Positions 8,620-19,050 of a DNA stretch of 64,000 bases are shown here, in pieces. Source of the stretch: Legionella drozanskii LLAP-1 (GTDB lineage Bacteria > Pseudomonadota > Gammaproteobacteria > Legionellales > Legionellaceae); the NCBI RefSeq assembly GCF_001467585.1, contig NZ_LNXY01000020.1, forward strand, positions 963,368 to 1,027,367, in the 5' to 3' direction. Each line of letters opens with the position of its first letter. The stretch's first letter is position 1. Below the pieces are notes generated by a model. That model had not been told where the DNA came from. It worked only from the letters and a program-made list of their open reading frames with translations, and made no database searches. The position numbers were made by a program, and so were the translations under genes.

Positions 8620-10631
8620 TATTTAACCTTCATTCCAGGCGCTGCGCCATTATCTGGCTGTAAAAGAAAAATTCCCTTCCCATCGCCCGCGGCCAAAACC
8701 ATCCCTTCTGACACACCAAAACGCATGGTTCTTGGTGCTAGATTAGCGACCATCACGGTTAGACGACCCACTAGTTCTTCAGGTTGATAAGCCGATTTAA
8801 TTCCCGCAAAAACCTGTTTTTTCTCATCCCCTAAATCAAGCTGGAGTCGCAACAACTTATCAGCGCCTTCAACCGCTTCTGCGGCAACAATACGTGCGAC
8901 TCGCAAATCCACTTTAGAAAAATCGTCGATGCTGATGGTGTTTTCTTCAGTCATTGCTGCTTTTTTATCTTCTGTTGTGCTCATTAATGATTCCTTAGTT
9001 TGCAATAGCAGGGCATCAATTTTTTCCCTTTCTACCCTTGTCATCAGTGGGGTAAAGCTATGAATGCGATGATTCAGTAGCGGCTTATCGATACTGCCCC
9101 AAGTTAAGGGGTCACAGTTTAAAAATTGTTCTGCTGCCGAGGCCATCACCGGCAGTACTGGTTTTAGGTAAGTGATTAATAAGCGGAATAAATTTAATCC
9201 CATCGTACAAATCGCTTGCACCTCTGCTAATCTTGACTCTTCTTTCGCGAGCACCCAGGGTTTGTTGGCGTCGATGTATTGATTAACTCGATCAGCACAA
9301 TCCATGATTTGACGAATCGCCCGCGCATAATCGCGTTGTATAAAGGCCTCGACAATGCCCTCGCGCGCTGCCAATAATTGTTGATACAAATCGGGCTCTG
9401 CAAGCTCGGCTGCTAATTGATCATTAAAACGTTTATTAATAAACCCTGCACAGCGACTGGCAATATTTACCACTTTTCCTACTAAATCAGCATTGACTCG
9501 ATTGATAAAATCATCGAAATTTAAATCCAGATCATCCACTCGACCATTTAATTTGGCTGCAAAATAATAGCGCAGGTATTCTGGATTTAAATGTTGCAGA
9601 TAAGTCCGGGCCTCGATAAAAGTACCTCGGGACTTTGACATTTTCTGCCCATCGACTGTGAGAAAACCATGAGTGAAGACTGCCGTTGGCAAACGGTGAC
9701 CACTTCCAGCCAAAATAGCAGGCCAAAAGAGCGCATGGAAATAAACAATATCTTTGCCGACAAAATGATAAAGTTCCGTGGTGGAATCTTTAGACCAGAA
9801 TTCCGCAAACGAGGCTCCTTGTTCATCACAATATTTTTTAAAGCTTGCCATATAACCAATAGGCGCATCCAACCAAACATAAAAATACTTAGATTCAGTT
9901 CCAGGAATTTTAAATCCAAAATAGGGCGCGTCACGCGAAATATCCCATTGTTTTAGGCCAGCAGCAAACCACTCATCGAGTTTATTGGCCACTTCTGTTT
10001 GCAAATGCCCTTGCCGTGTCCACTCTTTTAATAATGATTCGTAGCGAGGCAAATCAAAGAAATAATGCTCCGACTCTTTTTCAATGGGTTTTGCCCCTGA
10101 AATCGCTGAGACTGCATCGATTAAATCGGTGGGCGAATAGGTTGACCCGCAGGATTCACAATTATCGCCATATTGATCGGCTGCACCACATTTAGGACAA
10201 GTACCCTTCACATAACGATCGGGTAAAAACATTTCCTTAACCGGATCATAAGCCTGGCGAATGGTTTTTTTGATAATGTCCCCTGCGGCCTGTAAGCGCT
10301 CATAAATCATGGTGGACAGCTGCTGGTTTTCTGGAGAATGCGTCGTATGATAAGAGTCATAAGCAATGGCAAAGGCTTTAAAGTCCTGTTCATGACTTAT
10401 CTGCATCTGTTGGGTTAATTCTTCGGGACTAAGGCTAAGTTGCTCTGCTTTCAACATAATGGGGGTGCCGTGAGCATCATCGCCGCAGACACTAATACAA
10501 TGATGACCTAACATTTTGTGGGTGCGTACCCAAATATCGGTTTGCACATGTTCAACCAAATGCCCCAAATGTAAATGGCCATTCGCATAAGGCAGCGCGC
10601 TGGTAACCAGCATTTTACGAACTTTTGTCAT
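8619..10631 (-). CDS. metG: methionyl-tRNA synthetase
   Basis: 670 residues, class I MetRS with the C-terminal dimerisation/tRNA-binding domain. The HIGH-type motif is NGHLHLGHL near residues 18-26. The zinc knuckle CPKC...CESC is near 144-160, and KMSKSRG is near 330. The C-terminal domain (about 560-670; [12 protein letters not shown] through [14 protein letters not shown]) is the EMAP/Trbp111-like fold. It is the first gene of metG-rnfB-nth. A strong hairpin terminator upstream (10763-10788) insulates it from the gene before. Confidence 0.98.
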   Translation of the reverse strand: MTKVRKMLVTSALPYANGHLHLGHLVEHVQTDIWVRTHKMLGHHCISVCGDDAHGTPIMLKAEQLSLSPEELTQQMQISHEQDFKAFAIAYDSYHTTHSPENQQLSTMIYERLQAAGDIIKKTIRQAYDPVKEMFLPDRYVKGTCPKCGAADQYGDNCESCGSTYSPTDLIDAVSAISGAKPIEKESEHYFFDLPRYESLLKEWTRQGHLQTEVANKLDEWFAAGLKQWDISRDAPYFGFKIPGTESKYFYVWLDAPIGYMASFKKYCDEQGASFAEFWSKDSTTELYHFVGKDIVYFHALFWPAILAGSGHRLPTAVFTHGFLTVDGQKMSKSRGTFIEARTYLQHLNPEYLRYYFAAKLNGRVDDLDLNFDDFINRVNADLVGKVVNIASRCAGFINKRFNDQLAAELAEPDLYQQLLAAREGIVEAFIQRDYARAIRQIMDCADRVNQYIDANKPWVLAKEESRLAEVQAICTMGLNLFRLLITYLKPVLPVMASAAEQFLNCDPLTWGSIDKPLLNHRIHSFTPLMTRVEREKIDALLLQTKESLMSTTEDKKAAMTEENTISIDDFSKVDLRVARIVAAEAVEGADKLLRLQLDLGDEKKQVFAGIKSAYQPEELVGRLTVMVANLAPRTMRFGVSEGMVLAAGDGKGIFLLQPDNGAAPGMKVK

Positions 10632-10762
10632 ATTGAGTTGCTCATCAGCAATAAAAGGGAAAATTATACCGTATAGAGGGCAGGAATGCCTGCTTTAGTA
10701 TCAGAAAATCTAATTCTTTGTTTGTGCTGAAATGAATGGAGAAAATTTAAGATGCTTAAATA

Positions 10763-10788
10763 AAAAACGCGGCCAAGGCCGCGTTTTT
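10763..10788 (-). terminator. rho-independent terminator of the 10812-11801 gene
   Basis: A perfect 12-bp inverted repeat, A5-CGCGGCC / GGCCGCG-T5 around an AA loop, with A and T runs at the two ends so that it can work in both directions. It lies 24 bases past the stop of the membrane/coiled-coil gene and upstream of the metG start. Confidence 0.9.
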
Positions 10789-10811
10789 GAAGAAGGAACT
10801 CAACTTAAACC

Positions 10812-11801
10812 TTAGCTTATGCTAGAACCGAATGTTGATTGTGTTTCAGTAGGAGTAGTTGTAGTATTTGTAGTATTTGAAGTAGGAGCTACAAAGAATG
10901 ATGATCCTCTTCCAACGCCAGAAGGTTGACTAACCGGCAAAGGGAGTGCCGAAGGGGCAGGAGTACCGCTAAAATCAGCCAGTTCATCGAAGTAATCATT
11001 GCTTGGTTCTTCTTCACGGCTAGATCTTACATATTTAGAATTTCTAGTATTTCTGCCTTTTTCTTGTTCTTGAACGTCATATGAAGGCTGTTGTGGTCTA
11101 AGCAAAGCAGAAACCATGTTACTGAGCGTGTCAATCTTACCCTCTAAAGCTCTCACTTCATCTTTTGTTTCTGACACTTCATTCCTTGCCTTTTTCAATT
11201 TGGCTTTTAGATGATCTTCTGTAGCAGTAATGTTACGATTCAATGCGTCTCTAGTTTCAGTCACTTTAGTAGTAACGTGTCTAGCAATCTGCTCAGATTT
11301 AGTATCAACATGTCCATTTACAAGGTCACGAGCTGCATCAACTGCATTGCCCAGATTGGTTTCAGCAGTATTAAGCCGATCTTCAGTCGCAAGTGCAGCC
11401 GGCGCTCCTAATACTTCATTTCTAGCACCTTTGTAAGCACCAATTACAACGTTGCCAATAAAGCGGAACAATTGAGCAACACCGTAAGCAACCGTACTAC
11501 CAGCCAGTCCTACAGCAGTAGCAGCACCACCGATTACCGCAGCAGCACCCACTAAACCTAAGCTAGATAGGAAGGCAGCTACAGGAGCACCAACGAATGG
11601 TAGAGCAGCAGCAAAACCAATAATGGTTGCTATTGTTGCAGGGAAGAAGAATACAAGTGCAGCTGTAAGAGCAGCGCCACCGATAAGGCTAAGCAAAGTT
11701 ACGCCGATAGCGTATTTATGTCTGCCTAAAAATCCTGTTAAACCATTCCAGGCTTTAGAGATTCCGCCTGTAATCGCTTTACCGATATCTTTTAATTTCA
11801 T
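10812..11801 (-). CDS. glycine-rich membrane hairpin plus coiled-coil protein (effector candidate)
   Basis: 329 residues with three parts. Residues about 30-125 form two or three Gly/Ala-rich membrane helices (IGGAALTAALVFFF; LVGAAAVIGGAATAVGLAG). Residues about 140-235 are a long coiled coil with heptad spacing and many Lys/Glu. The last 90 residues are disordered, Ser/Thr/Pro/Asn-rich, ending in a TNTTNTTTTPTETQ stretch. There is no cleavable signal. AGGAG stands about 6 bases before the ATG. The build resembles inclusion-membrane or vacuole-membrane proteins of intracellular bacteria, where a glycine-zipper hairpin anchors a cytosolic coiled coil; that role is inference. It has its own terminator and is therefore monocistronic. 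Confidence 0.75.
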   Translation of the reverse strand: MKLKDIGKAITGGISKAWNGLTGFLGRHKYAIGVTLLSLIGGAALTAALVFFFPATIATIIGFAAALPFVGAPVAAFLSSLGLVGAAAVIGGAATAVGLAGSTVAYGVAQLFRFIGNVVIGAYKGARNEVLGAPAALATEDRLNTAETNLGNAVDAARDLVNGHVDTKSEQIARHVTTKVTETRDALNRNITATEDHLKAKLKKARNEVSETKDEVRALEGKIDTLSNMVSALLRPQQPSYDVQEQEKGRNTRNSKYVRSSREEEPSNDYFDELADFSGTPAPSALPLPVSQPSGVGRGSSFFVAPTSNTTNTTTTPTETQSTFGSSIS

Positions 11802-11951
11802 GTTTACTCCTAAGGTTAAAAATCGAAGCGGATCATAGCAAGCCTTTTAGGAAATGTGAATTAAAAATGTTCAATATGTTGTAACATAATTGTAAAGTGC
11901 ATGTTTTTAAACAAATAATTTTGCGTACAAAAAGCAGAAAAATTGATCAAA

Positions 11952-12623
11952 CTAGGCATAAAATGTAGGGTCTGCTAATCCAGCAGTCTCAAATCCCTGT
12001 TTGCGAAAACAGCAACTATCACATCGGCCACAGGCGGACCCATTGTCGCTGGCTTGATAACAGGATACGGTCAATGAATAATTGACTCCTAATTTGCTCC
12101 CAAGAAGAATGGTTTCTGCCTTTGATAGATCCTGCAACGGCGCATGAAGTTGAATATAATCGCCCTCCACTCCCGCCTTAGTGGCCAAATTAGCGACGGC
12201 TTGAAAAGCTGAGATATACTCCGGTCGACAATCGGGATAATGCGAATAATCGACAGAACTCACCCCAATAAAAATATCCCGCGCTCCGATGATTTCAGCG
12301 TATCCCAGCGCGTAAGACAAAAAAACAGTATTGCGCGCAGGAACATAGGTGACTGGAATTTCTTCGCTCGCACTGTAGTCTGGAACTTGAATCGATTCAT
12401 CCGTTAACGCCGAACCACCTAATTGGCCAAGATCTAAGTTGATAATACGATGCTCAGCAACTCTAAAATGGCTCGCCACACGACGTGCTGCTGCTAATTC
12501 CGCTGAATGCCGCTGCCCATAAGCAAAACTAAGTGCATGGCATTCAAAGCTCTCTGCCTTGGCAATCGCCAAACAAGTGGTTGAGTCCAAACCTCCAGAT
12601 AACAAAATCACTGCTTTTTTCAT
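11952..12623 (-). CDS. queC: 7-cyano-7-deazaguanine synthase
   Basis: 223 residues from the ATG at 12623; an in-frame TTG 24 bases upstream has no better ribosome site. QueC converts 7-carboxy-7-deazaguanine to preQ0 with ATP and ammonia in queuosine synthesis. The PP-loop SGGLDST is at residues 9-15. The C-terminal zinc site is visible as C-x8-CGRCDSC. No other que biosynthesis gene is in the window, although a YhhQ-type queuine-precursor transporter is at 44029. Confidence 0.97.
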   Translation of the reverse strand: MKKAVILLSGGLDSTTCLAIAKAESFECHALSFAYGQRHSAELAAARRVASHFRVAEHRIINLDLGQLGGSALTDESIQVPDYSASEEIPVTYVPARNTVFLSYALGYAEIIGARDIFIGVSSVDYSHYPDCRPEYISAFQAVANLATKAGVEGDYIQLHAPLQDLSKAETILLGSKLGVNYSLTVSCYQASDNGSACGRCDSCCFRKQGFETAGLADPTFYA

Positions 12624-13470
12624 TTTAATCTCATTGAAATTGATCAATTTGCGTCTGTATTCTAATCGTTTTGTTTAGAACTACCAAACTTGGGGATTGG
12701 TAGAGGGAATCTAAAAAAGGATCATTCTTCGCGGGAGAGTAGAACGTGTCGGTTGGGCCTTGGCCCTGAGGTATCGTCACTTTCTTTTGAATAATATTTC
12801 GAGCCAAATCCAGTGTTTTACTGAACCGCTCAGCCTGAGGAGGAGCGCCAGCGACGTCTCGAAGGCCGGTCCTGAGACCACCGAAGGGGGGCTTTGCACC
12901 AAGGCTTCGAGACAGCGCTACGCGCTTCCTCAGCCCGAACGGAGTGAGCTAATGATTGGAGCAACACCTATTTTTTTAATACTATTTCGAGCCAAATCCA
13001 GTGTTTTACTGAACCGTTCAGCCTGAGGAGGAGCGCCAGCGACGTCTCGAAGGCCGGTCCTGAGGCCACCGAAGGGGGGCTTTGCACCAAGGCTTCCGAG
13101 ACAGCGCTACGCGCACCCGAGCATCCTGAGGCTCTCGAAGGACTCAGCCCGAACGGAGTGAGCTAATGATTGGAGCAACACCTATTTTTTTAATACTATT
13201 TCGATCCAAATCCAGTGTTTTACTCAACCGTTCAGCCTGAGGAGGAGCGCCAGCGACGTCTCGAAGGCCGGTCCTGAGGCCACTCGAAGGGGGGCTTTGC
13301 ACCAAGGCTTCGAGACAGCGCTACGCGCACCCGAGCATCCTGAGGCTCTCGAAGGACTCAGCCCGAACGGATCGAGCTAATGATTGGAGCAACAGCTATT
13401 TTTGTTCAAAAAAAGTGACGATACCTCAGGCCTTGGCCCAGCATGCCATCGCATAGGGTAAGATAACGAC
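12624..13470. other. intergenic region, 0.85 kb, mostly occupied by the repeat element
   Basis: The stretch between queC and the next gene holds about 125 bp of queC upstream sequence, the inverted-repeat-bounded element at 12751-13441, and about 30 bp before the following stop codon. An 88-codon open frame inside the repeat is not a gene: its sequence follows the GC-rich repeat unit and no ribosome site precedes it. Confidence 0.7.
12751..13441. mobile_element. inverted-repeat-bounded non-coding element with triplicated core, copy 1
   Basis: About 690 bp bounded by imperfect terminal inverted repeats of roughly 35 bp: left 12751-12790 and right 13406-13440. They share CTGAGGTATCGTCACTTT exactly, preceded by a GGGCC..GGCC segment. 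Inside are three direct copies of one unit starting at 12801, 12989 and 13203. The unit runs from a CCAAATCCAGTGTTTTAC segment, through GGAGGAGCGCCAGCGACGTC, to a CGAGCTAATGATTGGAGCAACA-like end. The first unit lacks about 26 bases present in the other two. The interior is full of short self-complementary stretches. No transposase or credible reading frame is present, so it looks like a MITE- or REP-derived element. A one-unit copy lies at 42080-42330. Target-site duplications are not evident. Confidence 0.8.
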
Positions 13471-15492
13471 TTAACTTACCACATACTCCTTTTCCCCATT
13501 ATCGGTCAAAACCTCATCTGTGGCAGCTAGCTTCACATAACCTTCTTTCGCTTTATTCACACCAAACAAATTAATTAACCCAGCAAACGCACCGCTATCC
13601 TGTGGTTCTTCAAAATGTTTAAGGGTGGGAGTCTCCTCAAACGCCAGAAAATCATTCTCATCAAAACCAGGCAACTCCTCACGCTGAGGTTCAAAACGAT
13701 TGATCATCGCGTTTGTAAGAATAGCTAGAGCAAATCCAGCGGCCAAGACAGCAAGACCTATACCGATTGGCATGAACATTAGTGAGACAAACACTAAGGG
13801 CGGAATTAATGCATCAATCAACGAAGAGCGGATTAATTTTACGACTTGAAAACGCACCATTCTCTGCTGATACTCAGACTCTGCCAATCCCAATTTTATT
13901 TCCAAATACAATTGTTTCCTGCGATTAGGGTCTATCGTCTTTTCAAACTCTGCTACAAGCTCATTGCAATGCTTAATTTCTAATGCGCGTGTTTCTTTTG
14001 TTTTAGCAATCTCGATTGTCCCACTCGCTACCGCTGTAGCAAAGGTCAGCACGAAACACAAGGCAGCACCGCATAATGCGATGATTAAAGCCGTTGCTGG
14101 CACAATCGTAGCAGGGGGGAAAAAGAAACAGCACATGACACTGAAAGCCATCATTAAACCAACGGCATAGACTAAATCATTGGTCAAACTGAATGCTTTG
14201 TATTTCCAATCAAATTTTGTTTTTGCTTTCAATTCCATTAGTCTTTTCAAATCAGTTTTTAAATCCTCAAGTTGATCTTTTAAAGTCTGTTCTTCAGCTG
14301 GGTTCATTTTATTCATAAATTTTAATTGAACGGCTGCAATCTCAGCTTCCAGCTTCTCCTTATCTCGCTTGATAGCTTGCAGATTCGCAACATGTTTCGT
14401 GTGTTCTTCCCAAAAACGCCAGATGGTTAATATGACATCCATCAGTAGCAGTCCGACGGTAACAATATTACCTGCGTAACCAAGAATACCTGGGCCTCTT
14501 AGCAACAAATGGCAAAGCATATTGGCAAACCCCCAAATGGAGTCATTCAATAAAGCAAATTTTCGTTGGTTCCATTGCGTAAGAAATCGTTCCGATTGCG
14601 GGATATCCATTTCATCTTTAGAAGGGTGATAGACATGTTTCAACAATAAGAACAGATTGATACCAAAACGGGTATAGTAGAGAATCCAGCTCATATAGCC
14701 TGTCACGGGCGAAGGAACATCCATATTGGCTTGGGCTTCTAGTTTATTGTAAAAATCATCAGGAATCATTTCAAAAAGGGCTGACAACATGCTTCCGCCC
14801 CATACCCAATAAAGACGTTTAACGTTGATGCTGCTCATCCACTCAACGAGTGACCCTGTATTGTTATCCATGAATTGCTTGATTTTTTCTACAACCCAAC
14901 TCGCAATAGCCGTTAAACCTAGATATTTTAAAGCCTTGGTTGCAAGGCTGATATTAGCTTCTAAATCAGCTTCAAAAGGGACTTCTTGACCTGCTACAGC
15001 GGTGTTTTCTAACTCATGAATACGTTGAGCACAAAGTTTTAATGCCTTTCGATGACCTTCTAAGGTATATCTTCTTTCTTCAGCTTCATCGAGTTGATAT
15101 TGGGCATAGAGTAAGTAATAAGTAAAAAGAAGTTGATTGACTAAGCGTCTCTTTTGTTCAGGCGTTAAAAAACCAAAACTCGCAGGATTTTGTTTATCTA
15201 GCTCGGCTTTATAAAAGGTGCGCAAAGTGGGTAAAAAGGCGGGGGAAACTTTACGTTGCGCTGCAAGTTCTGTCGTATCTAATAATAGCTCGATTCTCGC
15301 TTTTACTTTTAGCTCTTCGCTACCCCATTTGATTCGCTCTTCTTGCTCTCGCTTTTCTTGCTTCGCCTGAGCTTTTTTCGCTTGGTGTATATCAAATAAA
15401 TCACGCATGCTTCTTTTTTCTATATCGCTATGCGCTTCAAATGAACCCTTTATTGAAATACTAATATCACCCATCGCATCACATCCCATCAC
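13471..15492 (-). CDS. large multi-pass coiled-coil protein (effector candidate)
   Basis: 673 residues, not recognised. Starts at 15492 (GTG), 15489 (ATG) or 15474 (ATG) are possible; the last has GGGA 9 bases upstream. Residues 30-190 are a highly charged coiled coil. Membrane segments follow near 195-215, 240-260, 285-305, 340-380, 455-510 and 575-610, with a second Lys/Glu-rich coiled coil (about 385-440) between them. The C-terminal 60 residues are hydrophilic and acidic. There is no signal peptide. The alternation of charged helices with paired membrane helices resembles the other large proteins at 5377 and 10812. A host-membrane role is only inference. Confidence 0.75.
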   Translation of the reverse strand: MMGCDAMGDISISIKGSFEAHSDIEKRSMRDLFDIHQAKKAQAKQEKREQEERIKWGSEELKVKARIELLLDTTELAAQRKVSPAFLPTLRTFYKAELDKQNPASFGFLTPEQKRRLVNQLLFTYYLLYAQYQLDEAEERRYTLEGHRKALKLCAQRIHELENTAVAGQEVPFEADLEANISLATKALKYLGLTAIASWVVEKIKQFMDNNTGSLVEWMSSINVKRLYWVWGGSMLSALFEMIPDDFYNKLEAQANMDVPSPVTGYMSWILYYTRFGINLFLLLKHVYHPSKDEMDIPQSERFLTQWNQRKFALLNDSIWGFANMLCHLLLRGPGILGYAGNIVTVGLLLMDVILTIWRFWEEHTKHVANLQAIKRDKEKLEAEIAAVQLKFMNKMNPAEEQTLKDQLEDLKTDLKRLMELKAKTKFDWKYKAFSLTNDLVYAVGLMMAFSVMCCFFFPPATIVPATALIIALCGAALCFVLTFATAVASGTIEIAKTKETRALEIKHCNELVAEFEKTIDPNRRKQLYLEIKLGLAESEYQQRMVRFQVVKLIRSSLIDALIPPLVFVSLMFMPIGIGLAVLAAGFALAILTNAMINRFEPQREELPGFDENDFLAFEETPTLKHFEEPQDSGAFAGLINLFGVNKAKEGYVKLAATDEVLTDNGEKEYVVS

Positions 15493-15709
15493 CTACCGAA
15501 GATTGTTGAAAATATGCGCACATAGCGCAATTTATTCTCTTTTATACCATATTAGCCATTCTTTGGACAAGTTAATCCCTCGCAAATTTACACATTTGAT
15601 AACTTATTTTCTTAAAATTAAGGTATGAAAATTAAGGAAAAATTAAATACCGTTTAAAACTTGGAAAATTCGCATCTGACTTCCACAAAATGGCAGAATC
15701 CACACAATG

Positions 15710-15738
15710 TTGGGCTTGTTGCTAAAAAAGTGTATAAT
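15710..15738 (+). promoter_or_regulatory. sigma70-type promoter of mnmG-rsmG-parAB
   Basis: TTGGGC at 15710-15715 and a perfect TATAAT at 15733-15738 are separated by exactly 17 bases. The predicted start of transcription is near 15745, giving a leader of only about 20 bases before the mnmG ATG at 15768. No operator-like symmetry is seen around it. Confidence 0.8.
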
Positions 15739-15767
15739 TGCGCGTTTTATTGCCTATATCTCCTACC

Positions 15768-17642
15768 ATGAATCTTGAAAAAAACTATGATGTTATTGTG
15801 GTCGGTGGCGGCCATGCTGGTACTGAAGCGGCATTAGCAGCAGCCCGTTTGGGAGCACAAACTTTGCTCCTCACCCATAATATGGATATGCTGGGTCAAA
15901 TGTCTTGCAATCCAGCGATCGGTGGAATTGGTAAAGGGCATCTTGTCAAAGAAATTGATGCCTTAGATGGTGCAATGGCTTTAGCTGCTGATCAAGCCGG
16001 TATTCAGTTTCGTATTCTTAACGCGTCAAAAGGACCTGCTGTACGCGCTACAAGAGCACAAGCGGATCGCGTACTTTATCGGCAAGCTATTCGCCAAATT
16101 CTGCAACAACAGCCTAATCTGACCTTATTTCAACAAGCCGTTGACGATTTAATTGTTGAAGGCGAGCAAGTCACTGGTGTAGTCACCCAAATGGGTTTCA
16201 CTTTACGTGCCCGGGCAGTGGTTTTAACAGTAGGAACCTTTTTAGGCGGAAAAATTCATATCGGTATGAGTCAATATGCCGGTGGTCGCGCCGGTGACCC
16301 ACCTGCCATTGCTCTGGCAAAGCGCTTACGCGAATTAAACCTCCCCGTGGGTCGGTTAAAAACAGGAACTCCGCCGCGTATTGACGGTCGTTCGCTGGAT
16401 TATAGCCAAATGACGATACAGCCTGGCGACAGTCCTGTTCCTGTTTTTTCTTATCTAGGAAAATTAAGCGATCACCCGCAACAATTGCCTTGTTACATAA
16501 CTCATACGACTGCAAAAACTCATGAGATCATTCAAGCTAATCTTCATCAATCACCGATGTACGCCGGTGTCATTGAAGGGGTTGGACCGCGATATTGTCC
16601 TTCAATTGAAGACAAAATTGTCCGATTTGCTGATAAACTCTCGCATCAAATTTTTGTTGAACCCGAAGGTTTAACAACCGATGAAATTTATCCTAATGGC
16701 ATCTCAACCAGCTTGCCTTTCGAAGTCCAAGTTCAATTTGTTCGCACCATTCAGGGTTTTGAAAATGCGCATATTACCCGTCCAGGCTATGCCATCGAGT
16801 ATGATTATTTTGATCCGCGTGGACTCACCTCCTTCCTACAAACTAAGCCTTTGCCGAATCTCTTTTTCGCCGGTCAAATCAATGGCACCACTGGCTACGA
16901 AGAAGCCGCCGCACAAGGCTTAATTGCTGGTATGAATGCTGCCTTGCAAGTGAAAGATCGACCCCTTTGGTGTCCGCGTCGTGATGAAGCCTATGTAGGA
17001 GTGTTAATTGATGACCTTATCACTTGCGGTACCCAAGAGCCCTATCGAATGTTTACTTCAAGAGCCGAATACCGTCTCTTATTACGAGAAGATAATGCCG
17101 ATCTCCGACTAACCGAAAAAGGGCGTGAATTAGGTTTAGTTAATGAACAGCGCTGGCAAATTTTTTGTGAAAAACGCGAAGCCATCGAACGCGCCCAAGC
17201 CAATTTAAAAGCCACTTTAGTACGCGTCTCTCACAGCGAAGCACTCGGTTCTTTGTTAGAACATCCGCTGCAACAGGACTGCCGTGCTGCGGATTTATTA
17301 AAACGTCCTGAAATTAACTATTTGGATTTACAAACCATCGCTGAGCTAGGTTTACCTGAACTCACCAGCGAAGTGGCTGAACAGGTGGAAATTCAAAGCA
17401 AGTATGCTGGCTATATCGATCGCCAACTGCTTGAGATAGAGCGTTTACGTAAACATGAAAATACGCAATTGCCTGCTTCGCTCGATTACACGACAGTTTC
17501 AGGTTTATCTTCAGAAGTTATTCAAAAACTAAACCGCATCAAACCAACGACTATAGCGCAGGCCGGGCGTATCTCTGGAGTTACTCCAGCCGCCTTATCC
17601 CTGCTCTTGGTTCATTTGAAAAAGCATCGAGAACCGGCATGA
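15768..17642 (+). CDS. mnmG: tRNA uridine-5-carboxymethylaminomethyl modification enzyme
   Basis: 624 residues from the ATG at 15768; a longer frame to 15738 runs into the promoter and is rejected. MnmG (GidA), with MnmE, modifies the wobble uridine of tRNAs using FAD and methylene-THF. The FAD-binding motif [17 protein letters not shown] is at residues 11-27, and the conserved [22 protein letters not shown] block and GTFLGG segment follow. The C-terminal helical domain is complete. Its stop overlaps the rsmG start (ATGA). This mnmG-rsmG-parA-parB order is the conserved replication-origin neighbourhood in many bacteria. Confidence 0.98.
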   Translation: MNLEKNYDVIVVGGGHAGTEAALAAARLGAQTLLLTHNMDMLGQMSCNPAIGGIGKGHLVKEIDALDGAMALAADQAGIQFRILNASKGPAVRATRAQADRVLYRQAIRQILQQQPNLTLFQQAVDDLIVEGEQVTGVVTQMGFTLRARAVVLTVGTFLGGKIHIGMSQYAGGRAGDPPAIALAKRLRELNLPVGRLKTGTPPRIDGRSLDYSQMTIQPGDSPVPVFSYLGKLSDHPQQLPCYITHTTAKTHEIIQANLHQSPMYAGVIEGVGPRYCPSIEDKIVRFADKLSHQIFVEPEGLTTDEIYPNGISTSLPFEVQVQFVRTIQGFENAHITRPGYAIEYDYFDPRGLTSFLQTKPLPNLFFAGQINGTTGYEEAAAQGLIAGMNAALQVKDRPLWCPRRDEAYVGVLIDDLITCGTQEPYRMFTSRAEYRLLLREDNADLRLTEKGRELGLVNEQRWQIFCEKREAIERAQANLKATLVRVSHSEALGSLLEHPLQQDCRAADLLKRPEINYLDLQTIAELGLPELTSEVAEQVEIQSKYAGYIDRQLLEIERLRKHENTQLPASLDYTTVSGLSSEVIQKLNRIKPTTIAQAGRISGVTPAALSLLLVHLKKHREPA

Positions 17643-18265
17643 GTTTATCAGACGCTATCTTTCAACAATTGGCCAAAGGCACAGAAGCACTTGGTTTAAC
17701 TGTCGCAACGAATTCTTTTATGCAATATTTATTGTTGCTAGATAAGTGGAATAAAACCTATAATCTGACGGCAATAAGAGATTTGGATACCATGGTTAGC
17801 CGTCATATCTTAGATAGCTTGGCCATTTTGCCTTGGATTAGGGGTACTCGCATCCTTGATGTCGGCACTGGGGCTGGGTTACCTGGCATTCCTTTGGCAC
17901 TTGCTAATCCTGATTTACAGATTGTCCTTTTGGATAGTAACGGCAAGAAAATTCGTTTTCTGCAAGAAGTAAAGCGTAATCTAGAGTTGAATAATATTGA
18001 AGTTGTACAGACGCGAGCAGAAAACTATCACCCTTCATGTGATTTTGATACAGTAACCAGTCGAGCGTTCAGCGAATTATCGCAAATGATACACTGGACA
18101 CAACATCTGATAAGTAACGAGGGTATTTGGCTTGCCATGAAAGGTCGTTATCCCGAAACCGAATTAGCGAGCATCAACCTACCTTATCAAGTTCATTCCA
18201 TTCAAGTACCTGGTGTGGACGGTGAGCGTTGCTGCGTCGTTATTGAAAATGCAACTAAGGAATAA
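17639..18265 (+). CDS. rsmG: 16S rRNA (guanine-527-N7) methyltransferase
   Basis: 208 residues, the usual length of RsmG (GidB). It methylates G527 of 16S rRNA using S-adenosylmethionine. The SAM-binding motif [14 protein letters not shown] lies at about residues 75-88, preceded by the conserved YNLTAIRD and SRHILDSLA segments. It overlaps mnmG by four bases, so translation is probably coupled, and parA starts 2 bases after its stop. Confidence 0.97.
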   Translation: MSLSDAIFQQLAKGTEALGLTVATNSFMQYLLLLDKWNKTYNLTAIRDLDTMVSRHILDSLAILPWIRGTRILDVGTGAGLPGIPLALANPDLQIVLLDSNGKKIRFLQEVKRNLELNNIEVVQTRAENYHPSCDFDTVTSRAFSELSQMIHWTQHLISNEGIWLAMKGRYPETELASINLPYQVHSIQVPGVDGERCCVVIENATKE

Positions 18266-18267
18266 TC

Positions 18268-19038
18268 ATGGCGAAAGTCATCGCAATTGCCAATCAAAAA
18301 GGAGGAGTGGGTAAAACCACAACCGCGATCAATTTAGCAGCTTCCCTTGCAGCAAATCGCCAACCTGTTTTGCTCGTTGACCTTGATCCCCAAGGGAATG
18401 CGACCATGGGATCAGGAATTGATAAACATGCACTGGTGCATACTTCAAATGATGTTTTGCTACGTGATTGCTTAGCTGAACAAGCTTGCTTAGCTACCAG
18501 CTGTGGTTATGATTTAATTCCTGGCAACGGTGATTTAACTGTTGCTGAAGTGAGTTTGATGGAAAGAGATCATCGCGAAACTTTTCTTTTTAAAGCGTTG
18601 CAGCCGCTGCAGACTGCTTATGATTTCATTTTGATTGACTGTCCTCCAGCGTTAAATACTTTGACAATTAATGCGCTGGTTGCAGCTGATTCCGTATTAA
18701 TTCCCATGCAATGTGAATATTATGCACTTGAAGGATTAGCCGCGCTCATCTCAACTATTGAACAAGTGAAAGCCTCAGTCAATCCACGCTTACAAATTGA
18801 AGGTGTCCTGCGTACCATGTATGATGCACGCAATCGCTTATGTGCCGAGGTTTCCAAACAGTTGCTGGAGCATTTTCACTCCAAAGTGTATCGAACAGTG
18901 GTTCCACGCAATGTGCGACTGGCAGAGGCGCCTAGTCATGGGATGCCCGCTTTGCAATATGACAAATCTTCACCAGGTGCTGCAGCTTATATGGTTTTGG
19001 CTGCTGAGGTTATCAGTAAACAGGTTGTGACCGCTTAA
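18268..19038 (+). CDS. parA: chromosome partitioning ATPase ParA (Soj)
   Basis: 256 residues, a Walker-type partition ATPase that binds DNA non-specifically and is driven by ParB. The deviant Walker A motif KGGVGKTT is at residues 11-18 with both signature lysines, an LVDLDPQGN motif A' is near 37-45, and a LIDCPP Walker B is near 123. It lacks an N-terminal helix-turn-helix, the form typical of chromosomal ParA. It follows rsmG by 2 bases and precedes parB by 12. Confidence 0.97.
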   Translation: MAKVIAIANQKGGVGKTTTAINLAASLAANRQPVLLVDLDPQGNATMGSGIDKHALVHTSNDVLLRDCLAEQACLATSCGYDLIPGNGDLTVAEVSLMERDHRETFLFKALQPLQTAYDFILIDCPPALNTLTINALVAADSVLIPMQCEYYALEGLAALISTIEQVKASVNPRLQIEGVLRTMYDARNRLCAEVSKQLLEHFHSKVYRTVVPRNVRLAEAPSHGMPALQYDKSSPGAAAYMVLAAEVISKQVVTA

Positions 19039-19050
19039 TTTGAGGTAAAT

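Noticed and set aside
9587-9934. Open frames on both strands inside metG
   Set aside because: They are alternative frames of a complete, motif-rich metG with no ribosome site or domain of their own.
12760-13026. An 88-codon open frame on the plus strand in the repeat region
   Set aside because: It lies wholly inside the inverted-repeat-bounded element; its residues follow the GC-rich repeat unit, with no ribosome site and no recognisable fold.
12751-13441. Possible CRISPR array from three repeated blocks
   Set aside because: The units are ~190-215 bp and nearly continuous, with no short identical repeats separated by unique spacers; terminal inverted repeats define it as an element.
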